Positions 1-6,753 of a stretch of 6,868 nt of DNA are shown one piece after another (the stretch's first letter is position 1; each line of letters starts with the position of its first letter). Below the pieces are notes generated by a model. That model made no database searches. It saw nothing but the letters and a program-made list of their open reading frames with translations, and was not told where the DNA came from. The translations under genes were made by a program, and so were the position numbers. This stretch comes from HGM04593 sp045657945 (GTDB lineage Bacteria > Bacteroidota > Bacteroidia > Bacteroidales > Bacteroidaceae), in the NCBI GenBank assembly GCA_045657945.1, contig JAZOUB010000038.1, forward strand, positions 1 through 6,868. The letters are read 5' to 3'.

Positions 1-1
1 T

Positions 2-1273
2 GACATCCCAGGCGAGTGGAGTTACACAATCCCTGCTGGTTGCATAAAGAGCATTGATGGCGAGGAGTTTGCCGAGCAGACATTTACATTCACCATTGCT
101 TCATCAATGGAAATTGAGAGTGTTTCTCCAGCAGATGCAGTGACAAAACTCGACAAGATTGAGGTTAAATTCCCAAAAGCAATTGCAAGTGTCAATACAG
201 GCAAATTGTCACTCCTTGACGGTAACAACTACTGGATGCCTGCTACTAATACAAGTATCAAGAGCGAGGTGACATACAGCGAAGACCGCAAGACTGTCAC
301 ATTGGAGCTTACAGAGCCTATCACCACTCCCGGATTATATGGTTTGGACTTCTATCAGGGTGTATTCCTTAGCGAGGATGGTGCTCTTAACTCATACAAG
401 TCTGTTGTATTCAATGTTATTGACCCTACCCCTTCATTTGCTACAAACCTGAACGACGGTGACAAGGTGAAGGAGTTGCCCGACTACCTTGAGTTCACAT
501 TCAAGAATGTAAATGAGGTTAAGCTCGTAGAGGGTGCAGACCCTGTTTATGCATATCTCCCCGGTGGTGGCGAGGTTGCAGGTACCACTACTTTGGACGG
601 CAACAAGGTTGTTGTGACATTCGGCGAGAAGTTCACCGAGGATGGCACATACACATACTGGGTTCCAGGGGGTCTCTTCACAATGGATGGTGTTCCCAAC
701 GAGGCATATACAATAAATGTTGTACTCTACACCTTTACAATCACTCCATTGGAGGTTGTAAGTGTTACACCTGTTGAGGGCGCTGTTGAGCAGATTGAAA
801 AGATTGTTATTGAGTTCAACCAAACCGTTACTCTCTCATACGACGAGAACTGGCAGCAGATTTCACGCGAGATCATGCTTAAAGGAGAGAAGGGCGAATA
901 CAAACTCACATACACACCAAGCAGTTATAATGCGAGCAACAAGCTTGAATACTCATACGCAGAGTGGGATGGTTACAATTATATCACAACACCAATAACA
1001 GCCCCCGACACTTATACATTGAGCCTGAAGGACATTATTGTTGACTATGCAGGCGAAAGCGTTAGCGACGAATGGGGTACATACTACGAATGGCACGCCA
1101 AGAACGGTTGCGTTGACAAGAGTTACACATGGACAATCGGTGACACTGCTATTGAAGGTGTTGAGGCAGAGAATGGCGAGAAGGTTATCTATGACCTCAC
1201 TGGCCGTCGCGTTGAGAACATCACAAATGCAGGTATCTACATTGTAAACGGCAAGAAAGTGCTGGTTAAGTAA
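2..1273 (+). CDS. C-terminal part of a multi-module Ig-like surface/secreted protein with a sorting-like tail (5' end outside window)
   Basis: The frame is open from base 2, so the Met at base 107 is internal and the gene starts upstream of the window; 423 residues are visible. The sequence reads as repeated beta-rich modules of roughly 100-130 residues. Each opens with a related phrase (VSPADAVTKLDKIEVKF near base 120, LNDGDKVKELPDYLEFTF near 450, VTPVEGAVEQIEKIVIEF near 760). The first 33 visible residues look like the end of another module, giving at least four. This resembles bacterial Ig-like modules of the Big_5/SbsA kind. The last ~40 residues (from about base 1148) contain IYDLTGRRV, GIYIVNGKKV and a terminal Lys, the pattern of the type IX secretion C-terminal sorting domain (Por_Secre_tail). 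Similar tails also occur in Bacteroidales where type IX export is unproven, so the export route is inferred. No enzymatic motif is visible, and adhesion or a structural role is only a guess. A hairpin terminator lies about 50 bases after the stop. Confidence 0.85.
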   Translation, partial: DIPGEWSYTIPAGCIKSIDGEEFAEQTFTFTIASSMEIESVSPADAVTKLDKIEVKFPKAIASVNTGKLSLLDGNNYWMPATNTSIKSEVTYSEDRKTVTLELTEPITTPGLYGLDFYQGVFLSEDGALNSYKSVVFNVIDPTPSFATNLNDGDKVKELPDYLEFTFKNVNEVKLVEGADPVYAYLPGGGEVAGTTTLDGNKVVVTFGEKFTEDGTYTYWVPGGLFTMDGVPNEAYTINVVLYTFTITPLEVVSVTPVEGAVEQIEKIVIEFNQTVTLSYDENWQQISREIMLKGEKGEYKLTYTPSSYNASNKLEYSYAEWDGYNYITTPITAPDTYTLSLKDIIVDYAGESVSDEWGTYYEWHAKNGCVDKSYTWTIGDTAIEGVEAENGEKVIYDLTGRRVENITNAGIYIVNGKKVLVK

Positions 1274-1324
1274 AACACAAGTTCGCTTGATGTTTTGCAA
1301 CGAACACAAAGCAGCATGTTTTAT

Positions 1325-1360
1325 CAGGGGATGCACTGGATAGTGTATCCCCTGTTCTTG
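1325..1360 (+). terminator. Hairpin terminator after the modular surface protein gene
   Basis: CAGGGGATGCACT (1325-1337) pairs with AGTGTATCCCCTG (1342-1354): a 13-bp stem with one G-T wobble and a GGAT loop. A short T-rich stretch (TTCTTGT) follows. It lies 51 bases after the stop codon and well before the next promoter, so it should separate the upstream gene from the deiminase gene. The T tract is interrupted, so efficiency may be moderate. Confidence 0.75.
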
Positions 1361-1404
1361 TATCAGCAATATCCAAAGGATGAAGAATTTCTCATAAAAA
1401 ATAG

Positions 1405-1412
1405 TACATTTG
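1405..1412 (+). promoter_or_regulatory. -7 element of the deiminase promoter
   Basis: TACATTTG matches the Bacteroidota -7 consensus TAnnTTTG and lies 62 bases before the deiminase ATG, predicting a 5' leader of about 55 bases. I do not see a TTTG -33 box at the usual 19-21 base spacing, so the promoter is weak or depends on an activator. The upstream terminator supports a need for an independent promoter here. Confidence 0.5.
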
Positions 1413-1474
1413 TATTGTTGTGTCCGATTATGTGGACGCATCGAGGGTTCCAAACACATTAGCAATTCAAAACG

Positions 1475-2716
1475 ATGAAACGTACATTCCTTTTTCTGCT
1501 CACTTTTGTTGTGTCGTTTGTCTCCACAGCCCAGGACAAGACTGCTTTTCCCCGTTCAGAGTGGGACTGTGCAAAAGAGATACTGATGCATACCCCAGGT
1601 GAAGAGCTTTTCGATGGTGTCATTCACCCCTATGCAGGCCTGTTCGAATATTATTTTGATGTTGACAAGGCTGCCCAGGAGCATAAAGGATATATCAAGG
1701 CTCTTGAAAATAACGGAATCAAGGTGCACACCGTGAGGGAACTGCTGGAGCAGGCACCCATTGAGAGACTGCGCGCCTGTGCAATGTCGGCGCTTGCGTA
1801 CGACACTTCAAATATGACGGGCACAACTGCTGCCGAGTCCGAGGAGTACCGTGTGAGCGTTATTGGTGAGATGTCACGTGCCGACCTCATCCGTTGTCTA
1901 TTGTTGCGTCCAACGGTAAAGCTCTACAGTGCCGGCAACAACACCGGCTTCGAGGCAGTATATACACATTCGCCACTGATGAACCTCTATTTCACCCGAG
2001 ACCAGAGCATCACCACACCATGCGGACACATCATTTCAAAGATGAACTCCGTGCAGCGTGCCGCCGAGACAGAGATAGTATCGTTGTGCTACGAACTGCT
2101 GGGCGTTGAACCAATACTCACCATCACCGGCGACGGACGTCTGGAGGGCGGTGACTATCTGCGTGGAGGCACAATTTCGTATATCGGTTGCGGAATGCGC
2201 ACCAACATCGAGGCCATAAGGCAAATAATGAATGCCGATGCATTCGGGCACGACACCATAGCCGTTGTGAACGACCACAAATGGTGGCAGATGCAGATGC
2301 ACCTTGATACATATTTCAACATCATCGACAAGGACCTCTGTACGCTCGTCGAGAGCCGCTATTCGGCAAAGGAGAGTGACCCTGAATGGGTGACTGTCGA
2401 TCTTTACACCCGTGGATGTGGCGAGAAGGAGTATTCCCTGACACAGAAGGAGATACCTTTTGTCGAATTCCTGAAGCAACGAGGCTTCACAATCATTCCC
2501 ATCAAGCCCGAGGACGAACTGCACTATGCAAACAATTTCCTCACCATCGCGCCCCGTCACATCATGGCAGTGGGGAACCAGTCACGTGAGCTGCAGCACG
2601 CTTTTGCCAAGCATGGAGTAAAGGTTGAGTGGATTCCGCTTGAAACCCTAATAAAAGGCTATGGCGCCGCCCACTGCATGACACAGGTAATAAAGGCAGT
2701 ACAGGCAAATGAATGA
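1475..2716 (+). CDS. Exported arginine deiminase family protein
   Basis: This 413-residue protein belongs to the arginine deiminase (ArcA-type, amidinotransferase-fold) family, which hydrolyses L-arginine to citrulline and ammonia. The fold landmarks are in order: FTRD (173-176), EGGD (224-227), MHLD (275-278) and HCMT (400-403). The inferred catalytic set is Asp176, Glu224, His276, Asp278 and nucleophile Cys401. From memory of the Pseudomonas ArcA sequence, Asn170, Arg195 and Arg242 line up with its substrate-binding Asn160, Arg185 and Arg243, which argues for free arginine as substrate. Tyr396 sits where that enzyme has Arg401. The first ~19 residues (MKR, then a hydrophobic run ending STA before Gln20) look like a Sec signal peptide, whereas classical ArcA is cytoplasmic; the mature length (~394) fits the family. 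The start is the only Met placed before the signal, with no Shine-Dalgarno, as is normal for this phylum. No arcB, arcC or arcD is nearby. It converges on an aminopeptidase gene 31 bases away. The family call is firm; the exact substrate is inferred. Confidence 0.9.
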   Translation: MKRTFLFLLTFVVSFVSTAQDKTAFPRSEWDCAKEILMHTPGEELFDGVIHPYAGLFEYYFDVDKAAQEHKGYIKALENNGIKVHTVRELLEQAPIERLRACAMSALAYDTSNMTGTTAAESEEYRVSVIGEMSRADLIRCLLLRPTVKLYSAGNNTGFEAVYTHSPLMNLYFTRDQSITTPCGHIISKMNSVQRAAETEIVSLCYELLGVEPILTITGDGRLEGGDYLRGGTISYIGCGMRTNIEAIRQIMNADAFGHDTIAVVNDHKWWQMQMHLDTYFNIIDKDLCTLVESRYSAKESDPEWVTVDLYTRGCGEKEYSLTQKEIPFVEFLKQRGFTIIPIKPEDELHYANNFLTIAPRHIMAVGNQSRELQHAFAKHGVKVEWIPLETLIKGYGAAHCMTQVIKAVQANE

Positions 2717-2747
2717 AACGAAACCGATAACCGTAGGTACGTGCAAG

Positions 2748-5246
2748 TTACCTTAGCACACCCCAGGCTGCCTGCAGAATCTTGTTCTTCAGCAGTTGTG
2801 GGTAGTCCGGGTTGTCGCTCAGGAACAGCTCGACAGCCTCACGTGCCTCGTGGCTTCTATGCTCCCTCAGCAATGTGCGTGCCCAGCTCTGTGGGAAGAA
2901 TATGTCGCTTGTGCGCTGTATCTCCTGCATCGCCTCAAGTCCCGGTTTTATATATTTTACAGCCTGGCCGGTACGTGTGTGGTGGCACAGGTATGCAAGT
3001 GTCTTCAGTGCCCATGGCTCTATGCGTCGGTTCTCGGCCTTCAGTAACGCGTTGAACAGCGCTTCCTGTTCAGCGGTATCGGGGGTGACAGCTCGTGATA
3101 TGAAGTCGAACTGCCTTATCCTGTCGGGGTCATCCATTCTTGCCCTTTGTGCCGCTATTATTGCGGTGTGTCTCTCGGGGAAGCGTATGGCAAGCTCGTA
3201 TGCCATGTTCATGTAGTCATTCTCGTTAAGCAGCGGATGTGCTCCCTTCTCCCATATTGTGTATAGCCTGTTGCACACCTCGGTTGATGTCGCTGTTGCT
3301 ATAAGTGCCCTCAGCAGCTGCACCCTGCACGGCATCAAAGGGTGTGTTGCTGCAAGTTCCATGAGTCTGCTCTCTGCGTTGCAGTCCTTTGTCTCGCATA
3401 GCGGCTCCTGCACGTAGCTGCATAGTGCCGATGCAACAAGAGGGTTCTCTTCCTTTGGCAGGCCGGCAATCAACGACTGCAACCAACGTGCAGCGTCAAG
3501 GGCACCATGCTGGTATGCCTCGTGCAGGTTCATCAACTGTGCCAGGCGACATACTTCATCATCTATCGTATGCCAGTTGGCAAGTGTCCAGTCAAGGCTG
3601 CGGCTGTCATACATGAAGTATCCGTAGCCCTTGCCGTCGCTGTTGGGCAGTATGTATGCAGCTGACTGTGCCAATGGAATACGCATCAACGTGTCGGTGA
3701 CCTCTATTGTGACCCTCTCGCTTCTCTCGCCAATGAGCATTGCCTCGAAACTATGCTGCCAGATGAGCCCCCTGCCATACGGGTCGTTCTGCCTCACCAC
3801 AAGCGTGTCACCCTCTGTTGCTATTGCAATGTGTGGCATGCCGCGCTGGTTGACCCATGTGTCGCTGAATGTAGCAAGGTCGGCGCCTGTCCTGCTGTCG
3901 AGTATTCCAATGAGACCATCCCATGTGGCATTGCCGTAGGCAAATGTTGTCAGGTATTCGTGCATACCCTCCCTGAACGCCTCCTCGCCCATAATCCCAA
4001 TGAGCTTTTCAAGCATCACGGGTGCTTTGTCATATATTATGTTGTTGTATATGAGTCCCGCATTGCGCATGTTGTCAAGTGGCTGTTTTATTGAAGTCCC
4101 GCCGGTGGTACGGTCCTCGCTGAGTGCCGGGGTGACAATACTCCTGAGCCAGTTGAGCCTGTGGTTGATTTCCGGGAAAAGCGGCTCGGTCATGCGTGCA
4201 GCAAAATAGTTCGCAAAAACCTCCTTTGTCCATACATCATCGAACCACTCCATGGTGACAAGGTCGCCGAACCACATGTGGGCGGTCTCATGTGCTATGA
4301 GCTGCGCTCTGCGTAGCTCTTCATCTGGGGTGGGGTGCTTGCCAAGAAACAGCTGCGTGTCGTTGTAGAGTGTCGCACCTGTATGTTCCATGCCGCCATA
4401 CTGGAATCCCGGGAGTATTACAAAATCGTATTTTGCAAATGGGTAGGGGACTCCGGTGTACTCCTCCATCCATTCTATTGACCGTGCAACCTGGTCGAAA
4501 ATCACCGGCAGCTGTGCAATGCGTTCAGGGTCGGTCTCGCGGTAATATGCTGCAAACGTGTGCTTTCCGTCGTTGTGAATCTCCTTCTTGAATTCTCCTG
4601 CCACGAACGAGAACAGGTAGGTGCTCAACGGCTCTGTAGGGCGGAATGTGACAACCTTGCGCCCGTCGTTCTCCTCTCCGCTCTCAACCGGCGAGTTTGA
4701 GACAGCGCACCAGCCCTTGGGAATATCAAGTGCAAGCCTGAATGTTGCTTTCATGTCGGGCTGGTCAAAGCAAGGGAATAGGGTTCTTGCCCTGTCGGGG
4801 ACAAGTAGGGTGTACAGGAATTCATCGTTGCGGTTGAGCGACTGGTCGCTAGCTGTAAAGAGAATCTCTATGCAGTTGTGCCCATTTTGCAGGGATGACG
4901 CAGGGACGATGATGTGCTCGTTGCGGAGCTCGTACGCTGTCTCCTTGTCGTTGGCGATGACATTCTCAATATTGTCTGTATCGCGGTAGTCTATTATAAT
5001 CTCCTGTGGGCTGTCAATTACAAACGATATCTTCGCATTTCCCTCGACGGGACAATCTTTCTTCTCGGGAATGGAGAAGAAGAGGTCGTATTCCAAATCC
5101 TTGATGTTGCCTTTGCGGTGTTGTGCCAACTGTTGGGAAACACCGTTTTCGTACAGTGCATCTTTGCAGTCCTTGCTACTATTATGCGCCCCGCAGCAGC
5201 ACAGGAGCAGGGTGCTGATAATCAGTATGCCTATTCTTGTTTTCAT
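2748..5246 (-). CDS. M1 family zinc metallo-aminopeptidase, probable lipoprotein
   Basis: This 832-residue protein is an M1 (gluzincin, PepN-like) aminopeptidase that removes N-terminal residues from peptides. The zinc site is HETAH (319-323) with the third ligand Glu342 in WTKEVFANYF, at the family spacing of 18 residues. The exopeptidase motif appears as GGMEH (284-288) rather than GxMEN; Glu287 would bind the substrate amine. Tyr405 (YDKAPVML) matches the catalytic Tyr. Residues ~45-215 form the N-terminal beta domain, ~220-460 the catalytic domain, and the last ~280 an alpha-helical, HEAT-like domain. The start is set at the Met of MKTRIG, 33 bases inside the longest frame: it gives a lipoprotein-like signal (hydrophobic run then Cys16-Cys17-Cys18-Gly), and the candidate -7 box lies within the longer version. 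The lipobox is loose, as is common in this phylum. No acidic surface-export signature follows the cysteines, so a periplasm-facing membrane anchor is more likely than surface display. The enzyme family is near certain; peptide preference is unknown. Confidence 0.92.
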   Translation of the reverse strand: MKTRIGILIISTLLLCCCGAHNSSKDCKDALYENGVSQQLAQHRKGNIKDLEYDLFFSIPEKKDCPVEGNAKISFVIDSPQEIIIDYRDTDNIENVIANDKETAYELRNEHIIVPASSLQNGHNCIEILFTASDQSLNRNDEFLYTLLVPDRARTLFPCFDQPDMKATFRLALDIPKGWCAVSNSPVESGEENDGRKVVTFRPTEPLSTYLFSFVAGEFKKEIHNDGKHTFAAYYRETDPERIAQLPVIFDQVARSIEWMEEYTGVPYPFAKYDFVILPGFQYGGMEHTGATLYNDTQLFLGKHPTPDEELRRAQLIAHETAHMWFGDLVTMEWFDDVWTKEVFANYFAARMTEPLFPEINHRLNWLRSIVTPALSEDRTTGGTSIKQPLDNMRNAGLIYNNIIYDKAPVMLEKLIGIMGEEAFREGMHEYLTTFAYGNATWDGLIGILDSRTGADLATFSDTWVNQRGMPHIAIATEGDTLVVRQNDPYGRGLIWQHSFEAMLIGERSERVTIEVTDTLMRIPLAQSAAYILPNSDGKGYGYFMYDSRSLDWTLANWHTIDDEVCRLAQLMNLHEAYQHGALDAARWLQSLIAGLPKEENPLVASALCSYVQEPLCETKDCNAESRLMELAATHPLMPCRVQLLRALIATATSTEVCNRLYTIWEKGAHPLLNENDYMNMAYELAIRFPERHTAIIAAQRARMDDPDRIRQFDFISRAVTPDTAEQEALFNALLKAENRRIEPWALKTLAYLCHHTRTGQAVKYIKPGLEAMQEIQRTSDIFFPQSWARTLLREHRSHEAREAVELFLSDNPDYPQLLKNKILQAAWGVLR

Positions 5247-5267
5247 ATAATGTGCCTTTGTTGCAGG

Positions 5268-5275
5268 CAAAGGTA
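5268..5275 (-). promoter_or_regulatory. -7 element of the aminopeptidase promoter
   Basis: The minus strand reads TACCTTTG, a full match to TAnnTTTG, ending 21 bases before the chosen ATG at 5246. The leader would be only about 15 bases. No TTTG lies 19-21 bases upstream; the closest T-rich run is TTTT (5301-5304, spacer 25), which is the T tail of the preceding terminator. A promoter here makes a start at 5279 unlikely, since that Met would lie upstream of transcription. Confidence 0.5.
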
Positions 5276-5296
5276 ACAAAAAGGGGAATATGGATA

Positions 5297-5331
5297 TAAT
5301 AAAACAGACGTTAACCGCTGTTTACGTCTGT
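5297..5331 (-). terminator. Intrinsic terminator of the BIg2 lipoprotein gene
   Basis: ACAGACGT (5304-5311) and ACGTCTGT (5324-5331) are perfect inverted repeats. Past one T-T mismatch the stem gains two A-T pairs, leaving a CCGCTG loop. Read on the minus strand, the stem is followed directly by TTTTATTATAT, a typical U tract. It lies 25 bases beyond the lipoprotein stop codon and upstream of the aminopeptidase start, so the two same-strand genes are probably separate transcription units. Confidence 0.8.
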
Positions 5332-5355
5332 CGTTTAGCTGTTGGGTTCTTCTGT

Positions 5356-6474
5356 CTATTTCTTGGGCCAATGATGGATGAGCGAGCTATTGCGGCTCAG
5401 ATAATCGTATTTGGTGTCGCCCTCAATGTAAATGTACTTATGCTCTTCGGGTACCGTGTAATATACCTTCCAATATCCGTTTGTCAATTTTCCATCGGGA
5501 GCAAGATACTGCTGCTTCACTCCCGGCTCGGTGCTTGAGTATATCCTTATGGATGGCTTCTCGTTGTCGTAATACAGGCCATACCACATCTCCAGGTGAT
5601 GGATATTGTCAACGGGTGTAGTGGTGTATATGTACCAATTGTTGGCAACAACTTCCAGACGCTCGGGCTTCTTGTACTGGATGTTCATGTATTTGAGACC
5701 CAAGTTGTAGCAGCTGTCCTCATATTCTACTCCGGGAGTTACCGCAGTGGACAAGAACCTGTAGTAGATTCCGGTAATCTCGAATTCGGGTATGACAATC
5801 TCTATTGAGTATGGTGTGGTATCTTTGAGGGCATGTCCCTCGGCGGGTATTGGCTGTACGTACAGGATATATGTGCCGGGGTACATAGAGCCTTCATGTC
5901 CGCAGCTCCAGGTTCCATCGCCGTTGTCAACTGCTTCAATCTCTGTACCATCATTCTCGCCCTTATACACATACCAGCACTTGTAGCCGACAGCGTTTTC
6001 AACACTTTCCCAAGTGGCAGTGAACTGGTCGGCCGGAGTGTTTAGCGTGTAGCTTATACCGCTCACGTTTTCAATATCGCCACTCTCTGCGCCGCTGTTG
6101 CCATTATCGCCGCCATCACTTCCGTTGCCGTCATCTCCACCGAGCGACTCTGCAACATAGACCATGCAGGTAGCTGTTTTGCCGCCATTGTTTGTCTTGA
6201 CGGTTATCTTGGCTGTACCCGTTCCAACTGCTTTAACCTTGCCTTTGTTAACGCTGGCAACGCTTGCATTGTCGCTGCTCCATGTCACCTTTTTGTTGGT
6301 GGCATTTTCGGGGTAGATGGTAGCAACTAGTGTAACCTCGCCGCCTTCTGTCATCTCCAGCGTGTACTCGTTAATGGAAACCGATTCCACACCAACAAAT
6401 AAATCCTCAAGGCCGCAAGCACAGGTGAATACCAATGTCACGGCTGCAAACAGAAATTTAGTAAAATGTCTCAT
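5356..6474 (-). CDS. BIg2-domain lipoprotein, probably outer-membrane associated
   Basis: The product has 372 residues. It begins MRHFTKFLFAAVTLVF and reaches Cys18-Ala-Cys20-Gly, a lipoprotein signal with Cys20 the likely lipidated residue. Glu23-Asp24 just after it resemble the acidic export signal that sends Bacteroidota lipoproteins to the cell surface (inference). Residues ~30-107 form a bacterial Ig-like group 2 domain: VTLVATIYPENAT, VTWSSDN, ASVNKGKVKAVGTGTAKITV are hallmark phrases. Residues 109-135 are a flexible Gly/Asp/Asn/Ser linker. Residues ~140-230 look like a fibronectin III or Ig-like sandwich (FTATWESVENAVGYKCWYVY). Residues ~235-372 are Tyr/Trp-rich and beta-like, and I do not recognise them; carbohydrate or protein binding is possible but unproven. 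No catalytic motif is visible. A near-consensus promoter lies just upstream and a terminator just downstream, so it is probably monocistronic. The Met at 6474 is the only start that gives a proper signal peptide. Confidence 0.88.
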   Translation of the reverse strand: MRHFTKFLFAAVTLVFTCACGLEDLFVGVESVSINEYTLEMTEGGEVTLVATIYPENATNKKVTWSSDNASVASVNKGKVKAVGTGTAKITVKTNNGGKTATCMVYVAESLGGDDGNGSDGGDNGNSGAESGDIENVSGISYTLNTPADQFTATWESVENAVGYKCWYVYKGENDGTEIEAVDNGDGTWSCGHEGSMYPGTYILYVQPIPAEGHALKDTTPYSIEIVIPEFEITGIYYRFLSTAVTPGVEYEDSCYNLGLKYMNIQYKKPERLEVVANNWYIYTTTPVDNIHHLEMWYGLYYDNEKPSIRIYSSTEPGVKQQYLAPDGKLTNGYWKVYYTVPEEHKYIYIEGDTKYDYLSRNSSLIHHWPKK

Positions 6475-6513
6475 ATTGCAATGTTTATGTAGTACATGTT
6501 GCTTTTAACCTTG

Positions 6514-6544
6514 TAAAGGTATATTAAATATGCAAAAAAACAAA
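6514..6544 (-). promoter_or_regulatory. Promoter of the BIg2 lipoprotein gene
   Basis: On the minus strand a TTTG -33 box (6541-6544) is followed after exactly 19 bases by TACCTTTA (6514-6521). That matches the Bacteroidota -7 consensus TAnnTTTG except for the last base. It predicts a start of transcription near 6508 and a leader of about 35 bases before the ATG. Spacing, orientation and position all fit. Confidence 0.7.
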
Positions 6545-6589
6545 ATTGAACACTTCGACTTATTATAGCGCTATTTATGAATGCGCTTT

Positions 6590-6620
6590 TTTGATAGTTT
6601 AAAATGTAGGTGTAATTTTG
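6590..6620 (+). promoter_or_regulatory. Orphan plus-strand promoter
   Basis: TTTG (6590-6593) is separated by exactly 19 bases from TAATTTTG (6613-6620), a complete match to TTTG-N19-TAnnTTTG. Transcription would start near 6625 and run rightward. The nearest plausible start codon of a long gene is the ATG at 6857, leaving a leader of some 230 bases; alternatively a small RNA or a short leader peptide begins here. In AT-rich DNA a chance match is possible. Confidence 0.5.
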
Positions 6621-6753
6621 TAGCATAATTATTACAATCATTATAAAACATGTTATCCTTGCCGCGTATTTGCAAACGCTTGCATCTCGGCCGAAGAAGC
6701 GGAAATTGAAGCAACAACCTTGTGCCTACAATAAATAAGATATTGTAAATCTC

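Noticed and set aside
434..823. 129-codon minus-strand frame opposite the modular surface protein
   Set aside because: It is a Cys/Leu/Asn-rich reverse reading of a clearly coding stretch with repeated modules, with no promoter or motif of its own.
1475..2716. Assignment as a Porphyromonas-type peptidylarginine deiminase or agmatine deiminase
   Set aside because: The motif order FTRD, EGGD, MHLD, HCMT and the retained Arg195 and Arg242 positions fit the free-arginine deiminase family better.
2735..2753. AGGTA/TACCT inverted repeat between the convergent deiminase and aminopeptidase genes, considered as a bidirectional terminator
   Set aside because: The stem has only five pairs with a nine-base loop, no T tract follows on either strand, and it overlaps the aminopeptidase stop codon.
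5247..5279. Longer aminopeptidase start at 5279, adding 11 residues (MLPLPATKAHY)
   Set aside because: The extension would bury the lipoprotein signal and it overlaps the candidate -7 box; the Met at 5246 gives a normal signal.
6567..6592. AGCGC/GCGCT hairpin followed by six T residues, considered as a plus-strand terminator
   Set aside because: The stem has five pairs and an 11-base loop, and no plus-strand gene lies upstream for it to terminate; the T run is also part of the orphan promoter -33 region.
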